Shown here: one piece after another, positions 20,362 to 31,052 of the stretch
How the letters are laid out: the number at the start of each line of letters is the position of its first letter
Numbering within the stretch: position 1 is the first letter of the stretch
Assembly: GCA_022835595.1 (NCBI GenBank)
Contig: BQUP01000003.1
Coordinates: forward strand, 1,970,975-2,034,974
Direction: 5' to 3'
From: Cystobasidium ongulense
Lineage: Eukaryota; Basidiomycota; Cystobasidiomycetes; Cystobasidiales; Cystobasidiaceae
DNA length: 64,000 nucleotides
The notes under the pieces: model-generated
Told to the model about the DNA's origin: nothing
Database searches by the model: none
What the model saw: only the letters and a program-made list of their open reading frames with translations
Position numbers and translations under genes: made by a program

Positions 20362-22868
20362 ATGGCGTTTCTCCAGACTGCTGTGCAGGCCGCCCACCAC
20401 TTCCAGGCGAGCTACAAGCCGAATACCGGTGAGTTGCATGTCAAGCGGGACTGGCTCGCTCGCTGCAGGATGGCGGCGACGACAAGTCGGGTTACTGACA
20501 TTGCACACTCCCTGCATAGCCGTCACTGACTGGATCGAGCGACTATGCTCGAGCTCGTACAAGGTCACAGAGTATGAGGGCATCCCGGAGCTCGTCGACG
20601 CCATCAATCTCCAGGCGACTGGGCAAGTCGAGAGCTTTCACAGGAAATCCGAACCTATGGCTGACCGCAGCCTCATTTATGGAACAGGCCAAGTGAAGCT
20701 GCCCGAATGCTACGCAAGAAGCTCAAGTATGGTAATACGCACATGCAGCTTAGAGCAATCTTTGTAAGTCCACCCTGCTCAGCCTGAAGGAGCGCGAGAC
20801 CCCGTCGATCACGTTGCCCGCTTATCGTTTCGACATGTGCGCTCGTTTGCAATGGAAGATATTGACATTGGATGTGCGTTCCGTTAGATCATCAAATGTT
20901 TAGTCGAGAATTGTGGAGAGCGCACGAACTTCCAAAGTAGGTACTTGCTTGAACGTTGGCTAAGGTTGCAATCCGATAATAAGCTCAGTTCCTTCTCTCT
21001 TTGACAGGAAACTTTCCAGATCCGACATTCGTAGAGCGCATGAAGGTACATAGTGCTTGACTCGCCAGACATGCTCTTATGACAGCTGACGCTTCCCGCG
21101 AATTTAGATCTTGGCAGGTGACCCTCAGACAGACCCGACAGTCAAGAAGCATCTCATGAGTACCCTAAAAGGCTTCCATCAGCAGTTCAAAGATGATAGA
21201 TCCATGAAGGTGTATGCGCAATGGTGGGATGAAATTGGAGGAGCTCGAGGTGTAAGTCGAATGGATGCTAAATACGTCTGTCTCTTTCTCCGCAAATACT
21301 GATAGACTCTCAAACTAACAGGAAGAAGACGAGCGCGCAAGAATAGCTTACGCGAAGGAACGAGAACGTCTCGACAAAGAACAGCAGCTGCGTTTGGACG
21401 AGAAAATGGCAGCGAGACTGCAAGGAGAGGAAGATCAGCATGCAGCTCAGCTACGAGAGAAGCGAAAGAAACTGAAGGAATTGCAAGAAGCCGAAGCTCG
21501 CGCAAAGGAACAGGCTGAGAAGATGAGAGGGGAAGAAAGAGCTAGAGCTGATGCACGAGAAGAGGAGAGAAAAGAGTATGAACGCAAGAAAGCTGAGAAG
21601 AAGAAACATAGCTTCTGGTCGATGGGAGATACACCCACTACCACTAGCACGGGTCAGAAACCTGCTGCCAAACGTGCCCCTTTTAATTTCGAAGCTGTAA
21701 GTGATACCTAACCTCCTAGCCACTGAAAGGAGCGGTATTTCGTTGCTTATGCATGGTCTATCATCTTTACATGTCATACCCTACAGGAAAAACCGAAGAT
21801 ATCGCAAGCTGTAGCAACAGCTTCCATGTACGCTAATGGTCTCGTCAATGCTCTACAACGCGTCAATCGAGAGCAAGAATCTGTCGCTAGTAATGTGCAA
21901 GTTCAAGATCAGCTCCTCAAGCTCAAAGAGACCCGCAAAGTTATTGTTCGATACATTCACCTTTGCGAAGTCGATAAGGAGGGAGAGTATATCGGCATGC
22001 TGATATCCAGCAAGTGAGTTACCCGACCATCAAGTTTTTTTTGGTGCGAGAGACATTGCAGCTGACTGGATTGGCACTATATCAGCGACCAAATCATAGC
22101 TGCTCTGCGACTATATGACCGAATGCTGACCAAACCAGCCGAAGAGGATTCCGATGATGATGAGACAGTGCAGGAGACTCGAGCAGCCGCTCAGAACACC
22201 ATGGCCGCAGATGCAGCAGAAGCGACTTCTGGTGTACCCGCTCGAAACCAAGAAGAAGCCGACAAGATGGCAGCTAATCTCGCTAAGGTCAAGTTGAACA
22301 ATATGTCGATGCAATCATTCGGCGAGCTAGATAAGTTACGCGATAGACAACGTACAGAGATTTACAGAAATAATCAATCTAGAGCCGCTCAAGGGCTACC
22401 TACTCCTGGTATTTATTCGGACTTGCAAGGTATTAATTTTGGTCAGAATCTACCTCAACCTATGGATCCCAAACATGCTGTTGAGACGAGAGATACGTAT
22501 GATCAAGGCAGCTTGTCTGAATACTCGGATTATACGTGAGCAGCGTTGCCTCCTAACTTTGGGAAGATAGTGTAGCTGACCTGCTTTCGACACTATGCCT
22601 GACAGATCGTCCGACGAAGAGAACGACACTCGAGGCGCATCGACTAGCGCAGGTGGCAACAGAGCTTGGAAGGATTTTGTACAAGAGGAAGAAGCCAATC
22701 GCGGCTCTTTGCTAGATGATGATCCGTTCGGAGATTCTGCCGAGGCTGCAGATACGCCAAGTGCTTACGATAGACCCCGTGCCCATGTTTGGTGAGTACA
22801 TCCACCTCATCAAAATGAATACTATATAATGACATGTCTCGAATTTCCACTGTAGGGCTGAAATCTAA
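20362..22868 (+). CDS. LSB5: Lsb5-like VHS/GAT-domain endocytic adaptor
   Basis: Eleven exons (20362-20428, 20520-20622, 20688-20763, 20888-20936, 21008-21045, 21108-21251, 21322-21696, 21787-22013, 22086-22535, 22606-22791, 22856-22868) give 575 residues. The VHS/ENTH-like domain spans about residues 20-150, with IPELVDAINLQATGPSEAAR and LRKKLKYGNTHMQLRAIF. Next is a highly charged Glu/Arg/Lys coiled coil, then a GAT-like three-helix region (residues 270-400) and an acidic tail with a DDDPFGD motif near the end. Lsb5 links ubiquitinated cargo, Las17 and the actin patch during endocytosis in yeast. The intron at 20623-20687 must use a GC donor (GCAAGT): only that splice restores the TGPSEAAR block, and all other introns are GT-AG. 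The start is the first ATG giving a conserved-looking N-terminus (MAFLQTAV). Confidence 0.85.
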
Positions 22869-23115
22869 GCTGCATCTTGTTCATAGATGGTACTTGCCTA
22901 GATTCTGACCTTTTATAACATTAGCGACCTGTACAGTTTTGAGATCCTGTACGATTATGCTACATGTGATTCTTATAATGCTATCATTGGTTGTCGAGTC
23001 CGTTTGAGCCGCTTTCCCTGCTCTTACTCTGTATATCCAGTGGCAAGCTCCGGTGTTATTGCGAAATGCCGCCTCAGCTTGCTTCCCGTGCTGCACCAAC
23101 GCGCAAACCGCAATC

Positions 23116-24236
23116 ATGTTATTAGCTACCCTTCGAAGCCAGCCGAGCGGGGCAGTGCAGCTTCTCTTGCGACAAATGACCATACGACATGCTTCAAAGG
23201 CAACCGGCAAAGGTCTAAGCAAGAAATCCTCAAAAGTGCCTGGGGCTATCAAAAAAGCTGATCGGCCAGTAACGAATACAAGTAGCAGCAGCAGTAACGT
23301 AGCAAGCAGCAGCATAGCCAGTGAAGCTTCTATAGCAGAGAAATACGTCAATGAGAAAGTTGTATATGAAATGGGGCCGAATGAAAAGGTTGCAGACGCT
23401 AGACTGTTACTCGGATTTGGCTTGATGTTTTGCATCTTCGTGAGCTTTTCCAGTTTCTAGGCCATTGCTGTATATTGTGCTGATCATAATATCGCCCAAA
23501 TGTGCTCTTGGACCATAGTGCATCAACGGTGCGGATATCGTCCGCCGAGAACCTCGTCAACCAACTGATCCAGAGTGAGTGGCGAGCTTCTTCCTTTGCA
23601 TATACCGTGTTGCGCGGGTCTCTATTGCGATACGCCTAAAAATGGGTAGTAGACTTACCTATGTTCATTTTCTCAACTCATAGTGCACCTCGCATTGAGA
23701 GCTGGCCTGCATGGAAGAGATGGGGAGCAGCTGGATGTTTCGCGACCATAGGATTGGGAATCGGAGCTTATTGCATCTACTGGCCAACGCGTATCCTCAA
23801 GAAAGTAACTTTGATAGCACCATCTCCTTCAGTACAAATACCCACAATAAGATTACAAAGAGGAGGAATACCAACGACTCCATATAATCAATGCAAAGTG
23901 AAATTCACGACATCAGCATCAGATTTACTACCATCAGTATTCAAGTCTCCTCTAGTTGATTTCAATAGATTGAGATTGTTAGGGCCTTTGAGTAGTTCTA
24001 AGAAATGGTATCATCCCAAGAACTCGGACGCTTTTGGTGATAAAGCTATGAAAGGTGGTAAATTACCAAGTAATGTACCCTTGGCTATTCAAGGTACTAA
24101 AATCATCTATAACATACGTAAGGCAGGTACTAAATTTGAGGATTTAGAAGGTTTAGAGAGAGCTTTACTTATGAATGATACAGAGACAAGAGTGGAAGAA
24201 CCGAAGACAGTGGAACTCGAAGCAATGAAGGCATAG
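23116..24236 (+). CDS. Mitochondrial inner-membrane protein, TMEM223-like architecture
   Basis: Three exons (23116-23439, 23519-23574, 23684-24236) give 310 residues. The N-terminus (MLLATLRSQPSGAVQLLLRQ, then MTIRHASKATGKG) is Arg/Ser/Leu-rich and looks like a mitochondrial presequence. A Ser/Asn/Ala-rich linker follows. Two hydrophobic segments, RLLLGFGLMFCIF and WGAAGCFATIGLGIGAYCIYW, flank a short polar loop. After the second is a mainly beta-type region with TRILKKVTLIAP, CKVKFTTSASD and NVPLAIQGTKIIYNIRKAG. Two membrane passes followed by KVTL, KFTT and PL..KG-like strands match TMEM223, a mitochondrial protein tied to cytochrome oxidase biogenesis in animals. That match is by eye only. 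All introns are GT-AG. Confidence 0.55.
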
Positions 24237-24385
24237 AACTACAGTGGCATTCTTAAGATTCCTGTAACATTAACCTTCAATAAATACAGTGCTGTCACAC
24301 ACCTCTAGTCGTTGCATTTCGTGCAAGCCATACATCAAAGACAACAGTTATGTATAGTATCTAAGGCGGGGCTTTACCTAGACGA

Positions 24386-26356
24386 TCAGCCACCGATTAA
24401 CGACAAAGCCTTTCTCAATTCTTGCCTAGCAGTATCCAAATCTTCATAATTTAATGCACTAATAGCCCATTTAGCATGCTTCTGAGCGGCCTCGATAGTC
24501 ATAGTGTCAACTGTCGAAGGTTCAGGTTGCCATTCCTCCTGAGCTTGCAGAATAGCCTGTGGACGAGAAGGAGCCGGGGCAGTAAATTGCCTGGATGTGG
24601 TAGGAGGTGGAGTGGAGAACGTAGATGTAGAAGTAGATTTCGAAGAAGAAGGGGTAACGTCTTTTGAGAAGGATGAGAAATCAGGTAAATCTGGAGGTGC
24701 AGATGGGTGTTGTTGTCCATTTCTAGAGGATAAAGACGGTGATGTTGGTATATCAGGAACAGAAGGTAATGATCTAGGTGGTGAACCTGGGTTATCATTT
24801 GGTGGAGGTGGTAAGGCGAATCTTGAATCTAATGTATGCTCATCATCTTGATCATTTGATAGGTCAATTATATCACTTTTTGGTCCACCTAACAATTGTC
24901 TTGAAACCTCCTCGGACGAGTCATTCGGATGTTGTGTTTCTCCGTCAACAGGTGGCGACGGTAGAGACGGAGATGAAGGTCCGGCTACAGGTGCATTTGC
25001 AGGGCCAGGTGTGGGAGTTCTGCCTTCTCGGAATGCTTTTGCGATTGAAGAAGCTTTCCATTTGGAATATGTTATCTTTTCGTTGACCTGTTACATATCC
25101 GATGTTAGACTGGTTGAAAATACTGATTGTTAGATTGGGACATCAATACTTACATCCGTCTCTAGGGGCCCGAAAATGGCTAGAATCTCGAAGAAATTTG
25201 AAGCAGCTAAGAACTCTTTCGCAGTTGCCCTATAGCACAAACAATTTAGGGAGACACGCAGTCAGTATACGCAACATGGCAAACAAGTGACATAGGTTTC
25301 AGGGAGGGTTTGAAGAGGCAAACGACGTGCTTAAGACATTTCCATTGGCTTGTTGTCGGGATCTAAAGTCGACTCTAAGCATCGACTTGTCTGCCCAAGG
25401 GGATTGTATGTACTTCGTTGACTAGCCATGTCTCGGAAGACAGGGGAGACGGGTCTACGAGGGACGGCGGTATTTGACCACTTTCAGATTACCGCGCAGT
25501 ACAAAGAGCACGTGAATGCCGCGAGAAACGAGGATACTGCGCATGGGTGGGCGATGTCTCGGAGTAGAGTGGGATGTTTGACAGAATAGAGGTAAAAGTA
25601 CTATCTTTCGCTCACCTTGTAGCTTTTCCAGCTCGGTCAATAGCATCCGCTCTGTCGAATACTCTGGATGCGAAATTATAGATGTATGCTGAACCTGCAT
25701 TGTCGTCCGTTACTAGTTCGTTGTCTGAGAGTGCAGCTTTGCTCTGTTTGTGTATAAAAGCGTATTTGTATATCACCACAGAGGGGGGGGGGGTGAGAAG
25801 AGGGATATTGTGCACGTGTTTGAATAGTGATGACAAGGATGGGTTGAAAACGAACAACAGCGATATGAGCGAGGAACGATGAGAGTAGGACCATGTAGAG
25901 GCTAAAGTAGAGCCTTCTCTTACCTGTTCCAAATCACCCATTACATCTTCTAAAGCTGCTTTGGCGGGGTCGTCGAGGGAGTCGAGCTGGTCCAGAGCGA
26001 CTTTGGCGGCCATGAACTTGCCTGGAGGGCGCGTTGGGGAGGGTTCAGTACGGTTTTAGGACCATAATGATCAATACGCAATAGCAGCGTGTAGGGCAGT
26101 CGTTGACGGTAGGTGGGGATATAACAGGTGATCGGATGGATGGATGCGCATCCCACAAGCAAAGCATGACAGTAGGGTAGAGCGTAGGTAGGTAGACCAT
26201 AGCATAATAGTAATGACAGAAGTCCTGTAAGCGGGCGACGTCGTCCTCGTATCATCGTGCCCACTCACACCAATATGCAATGACGGGGTCCTTTGTGGCC
26301 AGCTCTTTTGCTCGTGCGAGGTACGGCGTGCACACTTTGGGCATGTGTGGGTCCAT
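24386..26356 (-). CDS. VTA1: Vta1/LIP5, Vps4 activator of the ESCRT pathway
   Basis: Five exons (26356-26269, 26021-25924, 25743-25616, 25229-25154, 25087-24386) give 363 residues. The N-terminal MIT-like module is clear: VCTPYLARAKELATKDPVIAYWCKFMAAKVALDQ, FASRVFDRADAIDRAGKATR and FFEILAIFGPLETDVNEKITYSKWKA (each seen in separate blocks). A Pro/Ser-rich linker leads to the C-terminal VSL dimer/Vps4-binding helices, AQKHAKWAISALNYEDLDTA followed by RQELRKALSLIGG. Vta1 binds Vps4 and Did2/Vps60 and stimulates ESCRT-III disassembly at multivesicular endosomes. Introns 1 and 2 are long for this window (247 and 180 nt). Intron 2 contains a run of 11 G at about 25783-25793. It is the second endosomal sorting gene in this stretch after the LSB5 homologue. 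Confidence 0.93.
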
Positions 26357-27257
26357 AGCGGGTATCTCTACAGGATACAGGCGAGTGAGATCAGCTCTTA
26401 TTACTGAGTGAGAGTGGTCGAGTACAGAAGAGATGTTCCGCCCGCCCGAGTGCCGTCTCTCTTCTTCTCGATCAAGAAGCTGGTATTCCGACCTTGGTTC
26501 TCTCGAGCTGCCTTTGACGAGCAGCCGACACTATAGGTACTGGAAAGCAATGGAGGAGGGTATCATAGATGCATGGAACCATTCATTCAAATGAAGCTGC
26601 AGTTACATGCTGTGCGCGATGTTCCGCACCACCGCATCGCAGGCACATGCAAGGTGTCAAACAAAGCCGTTGCTCAAGCCATCCATCGCTGCCTGCGACC
26701 AAGCAAGTGCGATTCCAACGTGCAGAGTTGCCGCAAGGCAATGCCGCTAGAAGAACAGTCTGAATGGACATGGATGCTTGCCGTGTTCCCGACGCTTTGC
26801 CGCGAACTGGGAGATCTAGTGTTTGTCGAAAAGTGTCGCCGACGAGCGAGTCAGTCTTGGTGAAGTATACTCAGGTCGCAGGATGCTTGTCTTGTTTTCG
26901 TCTTCCCATTATGCACACTGCACTCCTTCCCTCCAGCTAGTCAGTCCTGTCCTGCCATTGCCCACCTCGAGGGTCAAGTCAGGTGGGTAGTCAACCTGCT
27001 AGTACGGTATCCCGAGACGGGTGACACAACCAGCCGACGCACTCCTACACCTCTGGCCAGTTCTATCCTACTCTCCAACCTACTCTTCCAACATCATCCA
27101 CCCCCAGTCAGTCTTTACCGGATACTCGCGCTTTCAACAAATTTGTGGTCAAGGCGTGACACCAGTGCGTAACCACCATTTCGAAGCCAGCAGACACGTC
27201 GGACTGACTTATAACAGTCGCAAAGCTGTGTACTTCACAGCATGGCTACGCTTTCCC
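26357..27257. other. Divergent intergenic region upstream of VTA1 and the 27.3-kb Ser-rich gene
   Basis: About 900 bp lie between two divergent start codons. An open stretch at 26573-26863 and the frame running into the next gene from 27021 lack recognisable motifs. The frame from 27021 has no ATG before 27258, so it is probably leader. I see no repeats or RNA gene. Confidence 0.5.
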
Positions 27258-30111
27258 ATGCACAAGCTCTACTCCCCCTCCTTGCTGCACGTCTCTAGCA
27301 GTCTTGTAAGCACAACCGGGCACCCTCAGCTCCTTACGCCATTCGATGCAATAGCGGCGGAGGCAGACGACGTGTCATTCAGTCACAATTCACAACACCC
27401 ATACAAAAGAGTGGCACTCTACGAGGACTTTAAGAGGCCTCAAAGTCTCGCACTCTTGTCTTTCGCTGAATTTGAGAAGCACGAGAGAATGGCGCCTAAT
27501 ACAGGCAGTACGCCACCACCTTCGAAACTTGACAGACCATCATCACACTGCAGACATTCAAGCTCAAAGTCGCTCTCATTGCTTTTGAATGGATCCTTTC
27601 GGTCACCTTCAGCTTCACCACCGCCGTCCGCATCGTCGTATCAACCTTGTCCCGTCTCTCCGATGACCCCCATCCGTTCTTTCGGAGATAGCAAGAGCAG
27701 TATCACCAGCAGCAGTCCCACGCTTCAAGTCATCCCATCAAACGTGCGTCGTGCTTCGGATGGCTGTGTACATCCCTCAAGCATTAAAGCTGAGTCTTCG
27801 ACCAGCACGAACCCTTCCTTAACGAGCGGCAAAGAAAATCGACAAACTACACCTTCGACAGTACAGTCATTTACGGCAAGAGTACAGAGATCATGCTCTA
27901 CTTCTGCGTTGTCTTCTCTTTCTCTCTTGAGTACCGCTTCTCCTAGAACACGCCAGATATCAGGAAAAGCTGCAATAGCGTGAGTTCCTTTCCCTCGCTC
28001 TTGTACTTGTCTCCTACCACCACAAGTGCGACGGCTGCAAACGAAGCTTGCATATCGAACGTATCCCGAGAGTTTCCTAGTCCTACTGCGTCCACCATCT
28101 ACGTTCTACGGTATTGTCCGATATTTGGATTACCGAAGCTGACGCATCTCCCGTTTCTTTTCTCTTTTTTTTCACTTGCTTGGGTTCTCCTTCGAAATCC
28201 GGCATGACGATCACTCCAACGGGTCTTGTCTGTACCTTGTGCTTCGGTCTTCTTCTCCTTGTCGAACTGTTCGCCTTGTTCCCCGCACGTCGGACGGACG
28301 AACGCTCCGACCCTCCCCTCCTTGGCGGGCTCCTTTGTTCGCACCCCGTGGGGCACCCGCTTTTCTTCTTGACCGCCTTGTCATGACGACCGTACAATCT
28401 TCCGATATCGGGCCGGATCGACGCAACGTCGTGCCTGTTGTTTCCTGTACCTGTCCGCCCAACTCCTTCTTTCACTTTCGCTCTTTTTCCAGACTGCCCG
28501 CACTCGACTGTACAAACTCGGAAAAGGGTGATCTTGCGACGAGGTCCAGGTCGGCTTCTGCTTCACCTTCTGTTCTGAACGAACTTGTCACTCCTGGTTC
28601 TTCGTCTTCATCTTCCTCGACCGCGTCTTGCTACTTCCCATCACCCAACACCCCAATGAAGGCTCCAGCAACCTTGACTTCGATGCTAATGACGAGCTTG
28701 ACGCCATCACCTTGGCAGCATACCTACGAAGATGTCCAAGAAGAATTATCACCCTCTTCTTTAAGCTCGCACTCTTCATCCGAATCACCCGCTACACCTA
28801 CTTCTGCTCCAAATACATCTCGTCTTCCTTCGCCTCTACAAAGAGCGGCAAGCTATTCATACGCATGGTGCAATAACAACAACAAAGACAAGCTTGAGCC
28901 AGAATCGAAGGAAAATGTCCAGAATACCAAACAATACCCTTCTCACTACTCACCCCCTCCTAAGAGAAGTCGCGCAAACACAGTCAATCCGTGCTCGAAG
29001 AGCTCTGCCGCTTTGCGGAGTATCACAGAGAAACCACGTGAGGGTGGATCATCAGCTAATACAGCTACACCACCTAGACAGACAATGTCTAGTTCGGCAC
29101 TCAGGAGCGTACCTTCATCATCCTCGACTATGGGTAAAAGAGAGGGATTAGCAGCTCCTAACTCTCCAAGATCTCCTAGATCGCCATTGAGCCAACATGC
29201 ACTACAAGCATACTTTGATCCTTGCTCTCTTCCTACTCCATCTCCGCCTTCCTCTTGCTCCGAAACAGAGGATCACGCATGCATAGTAAAACAATCATCT
29301 TCTTTCGGAACCCTTCTTCTCCCTTCTACAATATCAAATGCATCTTCAGATCTAGCAGTTTCATCAATACCTTCAACACCTCTTACTCCCTCACATACGA
29401 TATATATAGATCATATTGCTGTATCATATAATCCTTCTACCACTTCAGGTCAAGAATGCAAGAAATTATTGATGAGGTTAGAAAGATTTAAGAAGAGATC
29501 TAGTTTAGATTTAGGTAAATTATCGTCTGAACAGACTAGTCAAATACTATACGCTAGTAAGAATGGCGCTCTATCTGATTCGGCGACAGAGGGGACAAGG
29601 AGAAAATCATCCACTTCTAAGGATGGAACTAGTATTAATATATTGAGATCTGCTAGCGCAGATAGTAGCATTAGTACCGGTACCACATCAAATGGTAGTG
29701 GAAACTGTTCTTCACGCGGTGTCGCTGGACATGCTGGCAATGGACAGACATTCAGAGTAACGGCTAAGATTAGAGAAAATCATGAGCCTAACAGAATCGA
29801 GGTATGTGGTTTTACATGCCTTTTGTTCAGATGCTCTGAATACCAGCTGAACGGATTATCCTCCTTTTCTTCTTTCTTTCCTGATAATATTCAGGTTGTT
29901 TACGTTGACGGCTTCAAACTCACCATCGATGCGACTGGCTTATCCCACATCGACATGCTAGGTAAGTCGCCATAAACATAGCCCCAAGTTTAACGAAGTG
30001 CACAGCTAAGTCTTGATGACGCCAGAACGTCTAGGTCTGCATGCTCACGTGATGGCCAAAAGAAATGCTGCATCATCAGAAGTCATATACCACGCCTCCT
30101 CCAACAATTAA
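27258..30111 (+). CDS. Large Ser/Pro/Thr-rich protein with a conserved-looking C-terminus, unknown function
   Basis: A four-exon model (27258-27979, 28493-29801, 29895-29961, 30026-30111) gives 727 residues with an intact frame. About 600 residues are Ser/Pro/Thr-rich with short basic patches and many SP/TP sites, as in phosphoregulated scaffold or cell-cycle proteins. A moderately hydrophobic segment appears near the C-terminus (GQECKKLLMRLERFKKRSSL). The last about 65 residues, pieced from three exons, look folded: FRVTAKIRENHEPNRIEVVY, VDGFKLTIDATGLSHIDML and LGLHAHVMAKRNAASSEVIY. No family is recognised. Intron 1 would be 513 nt, the longest in a completed gene here. Its 3' end has a strong polypyrimidine tract (CTTTCGCTCTTTTTCCAG), and the frame is also open upstream to 28176, so the exact exon 2 start is less certain. 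ATG 27258 is the first in frame; 27489 is an alternative. Confidence 0.6.
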
Positions 30112-31052
30112 AAACAATGTTGAACCACGTTAAGGAACGATCTATCCAGAAGACATACTGTTCCTAATTGTTGCCAAAGACATCCACAGAATAGGCACAA
30201 GAGTTATCGCAAATCAAACTCTTTATAAATGTCTATTCAAACATGCAAAATTGCTTACGTTAGATGTACAAAATCAAAAAATTGTCGTCGTCACTTTCAC
30301 TTGCCAAAAGGCAAAACCTCCTGGGCAAAATCCCTCTCGAGCGTACCTTCCTTGTTTTCGAGGCAAGATATTCAAGAAAATTCCAAAAAAGAAAACAAAC
30401 CAAAAAACGAAATACTTTGTTTATAGTATCGGATGCGAAAAAAACAAATGGGCTCTCAACCCCATAATCAAGCAGAAAAAGCTTATCTCCACAGCCTGCC
30501 CCACTTATATCAGGAGAAACTGGAATATATACGTTTTCTTGGCGGAAAATCAATACTGCAGTATGACCTGAAGAATTCCCCTCTTCGCTCCTCGAACAGG
30601 AGCAACCTATTTATCCTTCCGTTAAATGGAGAACCTGTATAAACTCACACCCGCAAAAATAACTGGATACAAAAAGGATGTATGAGCTGGTCTTTCTCTC
30701 TTCTCCTACTACTTAGTTTAGTTCTGTTTGGAGTTGTATGATTATAGATCAGAAGCAATCCAGTTTGTCTCCTCAAATTGCAATCGAAGAAGCAATGCTA
30801 TCCACTTCCCTTCTGTTGCAAGACAAATATACCCGGTTGACGGGCATTTGCATTGAACAACCCAATAATAACAGACACTAACATGGAGACCCCCTTCATT
30901 CGATATATCTCTGTACAAAGACTCTGAAGATGAAGTTAAGCAGCCTTTCGGCCAGTCTTGATAAGAAAGTCCGATCCCACTTTCATGCCTGCCATTGCCT
31001 GAGGTGAAAAGTCACTCTCATTTACCCCTCTCATCGACATTTGGCCTAATCG
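30112..31052. other. AT-rich convergent intergenic region
   Basis: About 940 bp separate two converging genes. The segment 30230-30640 is A-rich on the plus strand and open in several overlapping frames of both strands (for example 30251-30571 + and 30260-30553 -). None has recognisable protein motifs, and codon choice does not resemble neighbouring genes. It most likely holds 3' UTRs. I see no tRNA-like or repeat structure. Confidence 0.5.

Noticed and set aside
23278-23320. Apparent AGC/AGT repeat that could be a microsatellite
   Set aside because: It encodes a Ser-rich linker in the frame of the mitochondrial protein, so it is explained by coding.
25783-25793. Run of 11 G
   Set aside because: It lies inside VTA1 intron 2 and is a simple homopolymer; it could be an assembly-sensitive spot but does not affect the protein.
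26573-26863. 96-codon plus-strand frame between VTA1 and the Ser-rich gene
   Set aside because: It has mixed composition, no motif and overlapping alternatives on both strands; it lies in a divergent promoter region.
28083-28475. 130-codon minus-strand frame inside intron 1 and exon 2 of the Ser-rich gene
   Set aside because: It is antisense to a gene model whose frame closes exactly, and its Arg/Lys-rich composition mirrors the Ser-rich coding strand.
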